Assembly: GCA_028823185.1 (NCBI GenBank)
Contig: JAPKBY010000004.1
Coordinates: 1 to 20,996 of the forward strand
From: Planctomycetota bacterium
GTDB lineage: Bacteria; Planctomycetota; UBA1135; GCA-002686595
DNA: 20,996 nucleotides
Direction: 5' to 3'
In this document: positions 1-7,423 of the stretch, piece after piece
How positions within the stretch are numbered: the first letter of the stretch is position 1
How the letters are laid out: each line of letters begins with the position of its first letter
Translations under genes and position numbers: made by a program
The notes under the pieces: generated by a model
The model's input: only the letters and a program-made list of their open reading frames with translations
Databases searched by the model: none
What the model was told of the DNA's origin: nothing

Positions 1-822
1 ATTTTGAACGGCGGAGAGCACGCAGATAACAACGTGGACCTGCAGGAGTTCATGGTGATGCCATTTGGTGCCACCAGCTTCTCAGAAGGTCTGCGTATGG
101 GCACCGAGGTCTTCCACGCTCTCAAGGCCGTCTGCAAAGAGCGCGGCCTCGCGACCTCCGTAGGTGACGAGGGCGGCTTCGCCCCCAACCTCGCGAGCAA
201 TGAGGAAGCCATCACCCTCATCCTAGAGGCCACAGAGAAGACGGGTCTCCAGCCAGGACAAGACATTCGGATCGCCATCGACGCGGCCGCGACGGAGTTT
301 CACTCCGACGGCGGCTACATGATGGAGGGAGAACTAAAGAGCGCAGATGAGATGATCGAGTTCTACTCGAAGCTCTGCGATGCATACCCCATCTACTCGA
401 TCGAAGACGGCCTCGAAGAGGACGACTGGGATGGGTGGAAGGCGATGACAGAGGCCTTAGGTGACCGAGTCCAGCTCGTCGGTGACGACCTCTTCGTCAC
501 GAATCCCTTGCGCTTAGAGCGCGGCATCACTGAAGGCATCGCCAACGCGATCTTGATCAAGGTGAACCAGATCGGAACGCTCACTGAGACCCTCGAGGCC
601 ATGGAGATGGCGAGCCGTGCAGGCTTCAAATCGGTCGTGAGCCATCGCTCTGGTGAGACTGAGGACACGACCATCGCAGACCTCGCCGTCGCGACCGGGG
701 CAGGCCAAATCAAGACCGGTGCCCCCTGCCGCTCGGACCGCGTCGCCAAATACAATCAACTCCTGCGCATCGAAGAGTTCCTTGGCGGAGATGCCGTGTA
801 TGCTGGTAGGAAGCTCGGCTGA
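1..822 (+). CDS. eno: Enolase, C-terminal part (5' end outside window)
   Basis: Enolase converts 2-phosphoglycerate to phosphoenolpyruvate in glycolysis and acts as a cytoplasmic, Mg-dependent enzyme. The reading frame is open from base 1, so the first ~150 residues of a usual ~430-residue enolase lie outside the window; 273 residues remain. Counting the Ile at base 1 as residue 1, the catalytic set is visible: the GGEHADNN loop at the start, E57 in DEGGFAPN (acid/base Glu), metal ligands D94, E135 (SIEDGLEE) and D162 (VGDD), catalytic K187 in the signature ILIKVNQIGTLTET, H215 in SHRSGE, and K238 in QIKTG. The end matches the family (RSDRVAKYNQLLRIEE). Nothing suggests inactivation; the truncation is only the window edge. 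It is followed after 11 nt by an FtsB-like gene, a neighbour pair seen in several phyla. Confidence 0.97.
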   Translation: MLNGGEHADNNVDLQEFMVMPFGATSFSEGLRMGTEVFHALKAVCKERGLATSVGDEGGFAPNLASNEEAITLILEATEKTGLQPGQDIRIAIDAAATEFHSDGGYMMEGELKSADEMIEFYSKLCDAYPIYSIEDGLEEDDWDGWKAMTEALGDRVQLVGDDLFVTNPLRLERGITEGIANAILIKVNQIGTLTETLEAMEMASRAGFKSVVSHRSGETEDTTIADLAVATGAGQIKTGAPCRSDRVAKYNQLLRIEEFLGGDAVYAGRKLG

Positions 823-833
823 GAGCCTTTGCG

Positions 834-1178
834 ATGAAAAAGAAAAAGAGATCAAACCGCTTTCAACCCCTCGCTCGCGCAGCTGAGGTGACCCTCTTTT
901 GGCTACCCGTCTTTGTCCCTCTCGTGCTCCTCGCCCAGCTCGGAACCAAAGGGCTCCGACCTGCGCTCTCTGAGTCCAAACGTCTTGAGCAGAGTGAGAC
1001 GCAACTTCATGAGAAACACGCGCTCGCGATCAATCGCCACAGCGAACTGAACGCAGGCATCGAGGCCTCGGGAGATCTCATCTACCGCGCACGCATCATG
1101 AAGAGGCGACGACAGGAAGCCACGCTCATCATCGAGAGCTCCATCCAATCGGCAGGGCTCCCGGTCCGCCGCCGCTAG
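834..1178 (+). CDS. Small one-TM coiled-coil protein, FtsB/DivIC-like
   Basis: A 114-residue membrane protein, probably of the FtsB/DivIC septum-initiator type, which joins the FtsQ-FtsL-FtsB divisome complex. Residues 1-16 are very basic (KKKKRS at the start), 18-37 form one hydrophobic segment (LFWLPVFVPLVLLAQL), and about 43-100 are heptad-like and charged with a YRARIMKRRRQEATLI stretch that recalls the FtsB region after the coil. The size and layout (cytoplasmic basic tail, TM, extracytoplasmic coil) fit FtsB. The position directly after eno also fits, because eno-ftsB is a recurrent gene order. Sequence identity to known FtsB is not obvious, so the name rests on architecture and context. 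The ATG lies 11 nt after eno and has only a weak ribosome binding site, suggesting coupled translation. Confidence 0.55.
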   Translation: MKKKKRSNRFQPLARAAEVTLFWLPVFVPLVLLAQLGTKGLRPALSESKRLEQSETQLHEKHALAINRHSELNAGIEASGDLIYRARIMKRRRQEATLIIESSIQSAGLPVRRR

Positions 1179-1182
1179 CAGC

Positions 1183-3159
1183 ATGTGGCGCCTCCTCTGC
1201 GCCGCGATCTTTTCGGCGTCGCTCGCTGATCCCACGGTCATCGATGAGGATCCCTGGAGGGCCTCCGGCAGCTTCGGCAATGACACCTGGCTGCCGAGAG
1301 ATGTAGAGCTGGAGAGACAGATAGCCCTCGGAGATGAGATCCGAAGCGAAGCAGCAGCAGATCAAGAGCTCGAAGAGATCTTCAAGCATTGGGGCGCAGC
1401 GCTAAAGACTGGGTCGCTAGAGAGCTGGGTCAGGTGGGACACGCGGCTCCATTGGGAATCAGCAGAGACCGAACCGACGCTGTGGAGTGAGCGCCGAATA
1501 GAGGGTCTCGCTAGCGCGATCATGCTGAGGCTCATTCAGAACGAGCGAGAGCTCCTCCTACCTTGGAGCCATTTCAATGCTGCACAAGCAGACGCTGAGC
1601 TCGCCGCTGTGCGCGCGCTCCCTATAGAACGTCAACGAGGGCCTCTAGCTGCGCTCTGCTCTCGCTACCCAGGGACTCATGCGAGCGTCCGATCCGCCCT
1701 GTTATTGAATGAGCTAGAGAGCGAGCTAGACCGCCCTCACCACGCGCGCGCATGGCAACGCCAAGCAGAGCAAGGCGCCACCCTCCTCAATGACGGACGA
1801 CTCATAGCGGCTGCCGCCGCTCGAGCTGAAGAGAGCGCTCCCATCACATACGAGAGCTGGGAGACCGCTGATGAGTGGGAGGTTGTCGATTTCGCGGTCT
1901 TGACCAAGGACACCAGCTCAGCTGCCTCTGGTGTTCGCGGCATGACCCGCTGGAATGAGACTCAGGTCTTCATCCAATCTGCAGAGCTCGGCTGGACGCT
2001 CAAAGAGAGAGGTAAAGGCAGCGCCTTCGCGCTCGAAGAGTTGGCGCGCCTCTCTGGGCAACCGCTCGCTAGAGGATGGAAGCGACCTGGCTCAGCTTGG
2101 AGGCACCGCCCCTCCTCCAAGGGCGAGCTCGCCTTCAGCGTCTTGGGCCGTGTACGCGATGTGCGCTCCAACGCGCTCTTCGCCTTCCGACCCGGAGCTC
2201 CCCCTGCTCCCCGCTGGTCTCTTGGAGAAGGTGGCTGGCGAGACGCGAGCGGAGCAGCGCTCGCGAGCCTGGAGAATGCTATCGGTGCTGGCGCATGGGA
2301 ATTCCAACCCTGCCCGCTCGCGGTCGATGACCTCCTCATCGTTCAAGCTCGGCGCTGGGATCTCTCAGACAAAGGGGAGAGCTCCCTGCTCTTGAACTTC
2401 GCTCGTCCTGAGGCTGTCGCGCTCGCCTTAGACCTTGAGACTGGAGAGCTCGTCTGGAAAAGGTCTCTCGCCCGCGGCTCTGACCTGCTCCCTGGTGAAG
2501 GCGAGCGCTTCGCAGCCACGCGAACTCCAGCTATCTCTGCGCCGAGCCCAGTCTTATGCGGCACGAGCCTCATCTTCGCCACTGGGCTCGGAGCCTGTGC
2601 CACGCTCGACCTGGCAGAGGGGCGGCCCTTGCGTGCAGTCTTGGGGCAACGGGCCAGCGAAGGCTTCAAATATGCCCCCGAACCAACGCCAGCAGCCGAG
2701 ACCAGCGTCCTCTGGGCTCCTTTTGGAGGTAAATCGGTCTATGAGCTGCTCCTAGGCAGCCTGCATCCGGAGCTTGAGTCCTCCCCATTCGCACAGGATC
2801 CAGCCCTCTCAACTGAGTGGATCTCGGTCATCGGAAGCTACGAAGACAGCCCGCTCATAGCCCTATCAAGGGGAGGCAGAGATCAGATAGAGCACCTTGG
2901 GGGAGCCGACCGCTCCATTCAGCTGAGCCTAGGAGAGACCCTCGTCGGAGCACACCAGCTGGGCTCTGAGCGCCTCCTCTCAGCATCAGATCGAGGACTC
3001 TTCATCTTTGACCTAACGCGTGGACTCTATCTCGTAGGGCACACGCCCCTCGATCCGAGCGTTCAGTGCCTCCCTCAGGGCCTCGTAGCCGCCGACTCCA
3101 GAGCATGGATTTTGACGGAAGAGGGCGTGTATCGCTTGCGTGTGAAGAGCAAGGATTGA
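1183..3159 (+). CDS. Secreted helical plus PQQ-like beta-propeller protein
   Basis: A 658-residue protein with a short hydrophobic N-terminus (residues 2-15, likely cleavage near SLA-DP), so probably periplasmic. Residues ~55-200 look alpha-helical and include a TPR-like segment (residues ~149-190, LAALCSRYPGTHASVRSALL then ELESELDRPHHARAW). From ~250 to the end the sequence is beta-rich with PQQ/BamB-type blades: LALDLETGELVWKRS (414-428) is a textbook blade, with weaker ones near 459-475 (FATGLGACATLDLAEG) and 599-614 (LSASDRGLFIFDLTRG). PQQ-like blades in such proteins usually serve as interaction scaffolds and do not prove bound PQQ. No dehydrogenase residues are evident. The start is the ATG 4 nt after the FtsB-like stop, without a clear Shine-Dalgarno, which suggests coupling. 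The layout resembles one module of the larger protein at 9860-14452. Exact function unknown. Confidence 0.75.
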   Translation: MWRLLCAAIFSASLADPTVIDEDPWRASGSFGNDTWLPRDVELERQIALGDEIRSEAAADQELEEIFKHWGAALKTGSLESWVRWDTRLHWESAETEPTLWSERRIEGLASAIMLRLIQNERELLLPWSHFNAAQADAELAAVRALPIERQRGPLAALCSRYPGTHASVRSALLLNELESELDRPHHARAWQRQAEQGATLLNDGRLIAAAAARAEESAPITYESWETADEWEVVDFAVLTKDTSSAASGVRGMTRWNETQVFIQSAELGWTLKERGKGSAFALEELARLSGQPLARGWKRPGSAWRHRPSSKGELAFSVLGRVRDVRSNALFAFRPGAPPAPRWSLGEGGWRDASGAALASLENAIGAGAWEFQPCPLAVDDLLIVQARRWDLSDKGESSLLLNFARPEAVALALDLETGELVWKRSLARGSDLLPGEGERFAATRTPAISAPSPVLCGTSLIFATGLGACATLDLAEGRPLRAVLGQRASEGFKYAPEPTPAAETSVLWAPFGGKSVYELLLGSLHPELESSPFAQDPALSTEWISVIGSYEDSPLIALSRGGRDQIEHLGGADRSIQLSLGETLVGAHQLGSERLLSASDRGLFIFDLTRGLYLVGHTPLDPSVQCLPQGLVAADSRAWILTEEGVYRLRVKSKD

Positions 3160-3251
3160 GGAGAGATTCACGAGAAGCAGCACGGGACCCCTCCCCCCAT
3201 GCACCGCGCGCCGGTATCCTCTCTCCTTCACATCCCAAGTAAAGGCACGCC
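3160..3251. other. Intergenic gap before the MoxR operon
   Basis: This 92-nt gap separates the eno group from the MoxR group and is the most likely place for a promoter driving the long downstream operon. It holds a pyrimidine-rich stretch and a small possible hairpin (3203-3215, 4-bp stem, 5-nt loop). I see no convincing -35/-10 pair and no terminator with a T-run. An AAAGG ribosome binding site (3241-3245) sits 6 nt before the moxR ATG. Confidence 0.4.
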
Positions 3252-4274
3252 ATGACCGACATCGAAAGCCTGCGCGAAGCTCACGCGCGCATGAAGACCG
3301 AACTCCACCGCGTAATCGTGGGACAGGAAGAGGTCATTGACCAACTCCTAGTAGCCCTCCTAGCTGGAGGCCACTGCCTCCTGGAGGGAGTCCCCGGCCT
3401 AGCCAAGACGCTGCTCGTCTCTAGCCTCTCACGAACGCTCGACCTCGACTTCCAGCGCATCCAGTTCACCCCTGACCTGATGCCATCGGACATCACGGGA
3501 ACGGAGCTCTTGCACGTGGACCCAGAGACCTCGGCGCGCTCCTTCCGCTTCGAGCCTGGCCCCCTCTTCACAAACGTCGTCCTCGCAGACGAGATCAACC
3601 GTACACCTCCGAAGACTCAAGCCGCGCTCCTCGAGGCGATGGTCGAGCGACAGGTGACCAGCGCAGGCACATGTCACGAGCTCCCCGACCCCTTCTTCGT
3701 GCTCGCAACTCAGAACCCGATCGAGCAAGAGGGAACCTACCCGCTCCCCGAAGCCCAGCTTGACCGCTTCATGTTCATGGTCCAGGTCAACTACCCGAGC
3801 CACGATGAAGAGCGCGAGATCCTAAAGCGCACGACAGGTACGAGCTCTGACGAGCCGACCCCGGTCATCAACGGAGCGCAGCTCAAGGCCTTGCAAGAGA
3901 CCGTCCGCGCGATCCCCATCGCAGACCACGTGCTCGACTACTGCCTCGCGATCACGCGCGGCACACGCGTCCACTCTGGAGACCCGCTCCCCTTCCTCAC
4001 CGAGTGGGTCAATTGGGGCGCAGGTCCGCGGGCCAGCCAGTTCCTAGTCCTCGGGGCCAAGGTCCGAGCTGCCCTCGAAGGTCGCGATCATGTCGCGATC
4101 GAAGACGTCCGATGGGTCGCGCACCCGGTCATGCGTCACCGCATCGTTACGAGCTTCAGCGCGCGCGCTGAGGGCATCACCTCCGACCACGTCATCGACC
4201 GCATCATTGAAGAGGTCGACCCGTCGAGCGGTGTCGCTGCTGGGGTCCCGGGCGTCGCGGGGGCTGGAGCCTAA
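3252..4274 (+). CDS. MoxR-family AAA+ ATPase
   Basis: A 340-residue cytoplasmic AAA+ ATPase of the MoxR family, which acts as a chaperone-like motor that matures or remodels partner proteins, often together with VWA-domain proteins. Visible motifs are: IVGQEEVI near residue 22; Walker A GVPGLAKT at 46-53 (the MoxR form of GxxGxGKT); Walker B LADEINR at 111-117; the sensor-1 region ATQNPIEQEGTYPLPEAQLD with N155; LDRF with R172 as likely arginine finger; and sensor-2 GAGPRAS at 256-262. The length is normal for the family; the last ~15 residues are a low-complexity G/A/V tail. An AAAGG site 6 nt upstream supports the ATG. It is the first gene of a tight operon whose next gene, DUF58, is the usual MoxR partner. 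The substrate cannot be read from the sequence, but the operon suggests envelope proteins encoded downstream. Confidence 0.95.
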   Translation: MTDIESLREAHARMKTELHRVIVGQEEVIDQLLVALLAGGHCLLEGVPGLAKTLLVSSLSRTLDLDFQRIQFTPDLMPSDITGTELLHVDPETSARSFRFEPGPLFTNVVLADEINRTPPKTQAALLEAMVERQVTSAGTCHELPDPFFVLATQNPIEQEGTYPLPEAQLDRFMFMVQVNYPSHDEEREILKRTTGTSSDEPTPVINGAQLKALQETVRAIPIADHVLDYCLAITRGTRVHSGDPLPFLTEWVNWGAGPRASQFLVLGAKVRAALEGRDHVAIEDVRWVAHPVMRHRIVTSFSARAEGITSDHVIDRIIEEVDPSSGVAAGVPGVAGAGA

Positions 4275-4276
4275 GC

Positions 4277-5206
4277 ATGGCGAACGGAGCGGCCTCTGCG
4301 GGCGCCGCCGACCGAGGCTTAGACCCGAAGATCATCGACCGAATTTCGGGCCTAGAGCTCGTCGCGCGCACGATCGTCGAGGGCTTCCTCGCTGGCAGCC
4401 ACCGCTCCCCTCATAGAGGGAGCTCGATCGAGTTCGCTCAACACCGCCAGTATGTCCCTGGGGATGAGTTGCGGCGTGTGGACTGGAAGGTCTTCGCGCG
4501 CTCCGACCGCCTCGTCGTCAAAGAATTCATCGAGGAGACAAACCTCGCCTGTCACCTGCTCGTCGACGGCTCCGAATCGATGAGCTACGGCTCACTCGAC
4601 TGGAACAAGCTCGACTATGCGCGCTGGTGTGCCGCAGGCCTAGCTCACCTCACCCTCAAGCGCCGCGACACAGCAGGCCTCGTCATCTTCGACGAAGAGG
4701 GTCGCCAGAAGGTCGCGCCTGGCAACGGCGAAGCGCAGCTCCTCGCGATGATCACGACCCTGAACGCAGCTGAGCCGGGTGGCCAGACGCGCATCGGCGC
4801 AGTCTTGGACTGGTTCGCCTCTAGGTTGACTCGACGCGGGATCGTCCCGATCTTCTCAGACTTCTTTGACGACCTCGACACGATCGTCAAGGGCCTCGAA
4901 CGCCTCGTCCACGACGGGCACGAGCCGATCCTCTTTCAGATCGTTGACCCCGTCGAGCGGAGCTTCGCCTTCGAGAGACTCCTCCGCCTCGACGGCCTAG
5001 AAGGTGGAGGGCGTCGAAAGGTAGACCCCCGCGCCCTTCGCGAGGCCTACATCGAAGAGTTCAACGCTCACAACGAGCGCCTCGCGCGACATGCGCGCTC
5101 CCTCGATATCGACTATCTCCTCATTGACACCTCACAGCCAGTCGACCAAGTCCTCTCCACCTACCTCGCCCGCCGCTCTGCAAAGTCCAAGACAGGGGGC
5201 GCCTGA
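4277..5206 (+). CDS. DUF58 protein with VWA-like fold
   Basis: A 309-residue soluble protein of the DUF58 family, the standard partner of MoxR ATPases. The family signature lies at 59-84 (YVPGDELRRVDWKVFARSD, then RLVVKEF). Downstream is a VWA-like domain with a complete-looking MIDAS metal site: D97, S99 and S101 in VDGSESM, T171 in GQTRIGAVL, and D195 in FSDFFDD. There is no signal peptide or membrane segment, in contrast to DUF58 proteins that carry N-terminal TM helices, so it should be cytoplasmic next to MoxR. The ATG follows the moxR stop by 2 nt and has GGAG (4266-4269) 7 nt upstream. The probable role is an adaptor or co-chaperone linking MoxR to the membrane-bound VWA proteins encoded by the next two genes; that role is inferred from family context. 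Confidence 0.93.
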   Translation: MANGAASAGAADRGLDPKIIDRISGLELVARTIVEGFLAGSHRSPHRGSSIEFAQHRQYVPGDELRRVDWKVFARSDRLVVKEFIEETNLACHLLVDGSESMSYGSLDWNKLDYARWCAAGLAHLTLKRRDTAGLVIFDEEGRQKVAPGNGEAQLLAMITTLNAAEPGGQTRIGAVLDWFASRLTRRGIVPIFSDFFDDLDTIVKGLERLVHDGHEPILFQIVDPVERSFAFERLLRLDGLEGGGRRKVDPRALREAYIEEFNAHNERLARHARSLDIDYLLIDTSQPVDQVLSTYLARRSAKSKTGGA

Positions 5207-7423
5207 ATGTTCGAAGGCTTCCTCCACCCAGGCCTTGCCTGGGGCGCCCTCCTAGCTGGCGTTCCGATCCTGATTCACCTCCTGAACAGGCAACGCTTCA
5301 GCCCGACGCCATGGGGTGCGATGCGCTTCGTGGAGGCCGCATGGCGCAGGACTCGGCGCCGCATGCAGCTAGAGAACCTGCTCTTGCTCCTGCTCAGAGC
5401 CGGAGCCATCGCGCTGCTAGCCCTGGCCCTTGCCCGCCCCTTCTTAGAGGAGTCCAGCCCGCTAGCTGCGCTCACGGAGAAGCGGCGCGACCTCGTCGTC
5501 GTCATCGACACCTCTGCCTCGATGGGATTTAGAGACGAGCTTGAAAGCTCCTTCTCTCGGGCTCATGCCCGCGCAGCAGATCTCTTCAAAGGGCTGCGTG
5601 ATGACCGTGGGGATCGCGCTTGGCTGATCCTCGCTGGGAGAACATCCCGGCTCCTCTCTTGGGGAGACCCGAGCAAGGCTGGAGCGATCCTAGACTCGAT
5701 CACGAGCGAGACGCACGAGCGCATGAACCTCGCTGCGGCGCTGGCAGAGGTGGAATCGATAGCCAAAGAAGAATCTGCGGGAACAGGCACGAGCGCCATC
5801 GAAGTGCACATCCTCACTGACCTCCAACGGAACACCTTCGACCCCAGCATGACCTCGGGCTCAGTTTCACACCTCGAGATCCTGGACGCCCTCGCAGAGC
5901 TTGGGGTCAGCGTTCGAGTTGAAGACACCGGTCCCTCGGCGCTCCGCCCAGCGAACGTCGGGGTCACGGCGCTCACGCTCTCTGAACGGATCAGCGGGCC
6001 TGGAGTAGAGGTCGAGGTGCGCGCAGAGCTCACCAACCACTCCGACGAGCCTGTCGGCGGCGTCCGCGTCGCCCTCGATGTCGACGGACAACGGCGACCG
6101 AGCCGCTCCATCGACATTGGAGCGCGGGAGAGCATCGAGGTCATGTACCCGCTCTCATTCTCTGAAGCTGGAACTCACACCCTGGAGTGTCGTCTAGAGG
6201 GAGACTCCCTCAGCGTCGACGACGCACGCGCGCTCGTCGTCGATTGCCCTGCGCCGCTCCGTGTCGCGCTCGTCAATGGCGCGCCGTCGGTCGAGATCGC
6301 AGAAGACTCTATCGGCCTCCTCTCTGCAGCATTAGCCCCCGCGCTAAACGACTCAGATCTCGGCCTCAACTCTTTCAAAGTCAGCGAACACTCTCCGACA
6401 GAGCTGGACAGCGGCGAGCTCGACCTCACTGAGGTTGACGTCCTCTGGCTCGCAGACGTAGACGGCCTCGCGCTCGCGACCTTTGACGCCATCACGGATC
6501 GCGTAGCTGCTGGCGCCGCGCTCATCGCGAGCATGGGCGATAGAGTTCAAATAGATCGATGGAATGAACGCGCCTTCAAACCAGATGGTTCAGGACTCCT
6601 CCCTGCAGAGCTCGGAGCTAAGCGCTCTGTCGCTTCACGTAGAGAGGGCTACTGGCGCGCCGTAGATTCAGACTTCAAGCATCCCGTCTTAGCCTTCTTC
6701 AACGAAGAGCGCTGGCGGCCGCTCTGGACAGAGGTCCCCCACTACGACTACATCTCGCTGACTCCCTTGGATGACGCCAAGGTCATCGCGACCCTCGATG
6801 ATGCGAATCGCTCACCGCTCTTGATCCAGCGCCAGCTCGACCGAGGCCAGGTCTATCTCCTCGCCACGAGCATCGCCCCGACCTGGAACCGAATCGCAGA
6901 CAGCCCGAGGACGCTGGTGCCATTCGTGCACGAGCTCGTCCGAAACGCTGGCTTGAGAGAGAGCGTCCCCTCGCCTCTGCTCCCGGGCGAGACCTACCGC
7001 GCCGAAGCTCCGAACTTCCCTCGCTCAGCAGAGCTCCTCTCTCCGGATCAAAGCCGGCGGCCACTCGCAGGTGAATCTGAAGAGCTAGGTGGCGGCGTTT
7101 GGTTGCTTCCCATGGTCCCCGGCAGCGACACGAGCCGCGTAGGCCTCTACTCCATCGAGATGCCCGGGGCAGCGAGCCTGCCCTTCGCGGTGTGCTGCGA
7201 CCCCAGCGAGGGCGACCTAGATCGGCTCTCACCGGAAGAGCTCGACAACGCACACATCGCCCTTGAGATCTACACCCCGAACGAAGCGACAAAGGGCGAT
7301 GAGACCGTCGGAGATGAAGCACGAGGTGAGCTCTGGCGCGCGCTCTGTGCCCTCGCGCTGGCCTTCCTCATAGGTGAAGCGCTCTGGGCAGCCCGGCTCG
7401 GCCGCAGGAGATCGATCGCATGA
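5207..7423 (+). CDS. BatA-like membrane protein with VWA and Ig-like domains
   Basis: A 738-residue membrane protein. Residues 1-80 match the BatA/aerotolerance N-terminal domain: TM1 ~8-26, a basic loop with 8 Arg between residues 28 and 52, TM2 ~56-79. A VWA domain follows, with DTSASM at 101-106 and TDLQR around D205. About 250-345 is an Ig/CARDB-like stretch (AELTNHSDEPVGGVRVAL). Residues 350-570 look like the amidotransferase-like fold seen in related VWA proteins, without a catalytic Cys elbow. TM3 is ~709-728 with a basic tail (RLGRRRS). By the positive-inside rule the loop and tail are cytoplasmic and the VWA and later domains periplasmic. The MIDAS Thr position seems to be Met (RMNLAAAL, M173), so metal binding may be weak. 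The ATG directly abuts the DUF58 stop, with an AGGGGG site upstream. Bat proteins are linked to stress tolerance in other phyla; the role here is unproven. Confidence 0.88.
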   Translation: MFEGFLHPGLAWGALLAGVPILIHLLNRQRFSPTPWGAMRFVEAAWRRTRRRMQLENLLLLLLRAGAIALLALALARPFLEESSPLAALTEKRRDLVVVIDTSASMGFRDELESSFSRAHARAADLFKGLRDDRGDRAWLILAGRTSRLLSWGDPSKAGAILDSITSETHERMNLAAALAEVESIAKEESAGTGTSAIEVHILTDLQRNTFDPSMTSGSVSHLEILDALAELGVSVRVEDTGPSALRPANVGVTALTLSERISGPGVEVEVRAELTNHSDEPVGGVRVALDVDGQRRPSRSIDIGARESIEVMYPLSFSEAGTHTLECRLEGDSLSVDDARALVVDCPAPLRVALVNGAPSVEIAEDSIGLLSAALAPALNDSDLGLNSFKVSEHSPTELDSGELDLTEVDVLWLADVDGLALATFDAITDRVAAGAALIASMGDRVQIDRWNERAFKPDGSGLLPAELGAKRSVASRREGYWRAVDSDFKHPVLAFFNEERWRPLWTEVPHYDYISLTPLDDAKVIATLDDANRSPLLIQRQLDRGQVYLLATSIAPTWNRIADSPRTLVPFVHELVRNAGLRESVPSPLLPGETYRAEAPNFPRSAELLSPDQSRRPLAGESEELGGGVWLLPMVPGSDTSRVGLYSIEMPGAASLPFAVCCDPSEGDLDRLSPEELDNAHIALEIYTPNEATKGDETVGDEARGELWRALCALALAFLIGEALWAARLGRRRSIA

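Noticed and set aside
3203..3215. Small hairpin in the gap before the MoxR gene as a terminator
   Set aside because: The stem is only 4 bp and no T-run follows.
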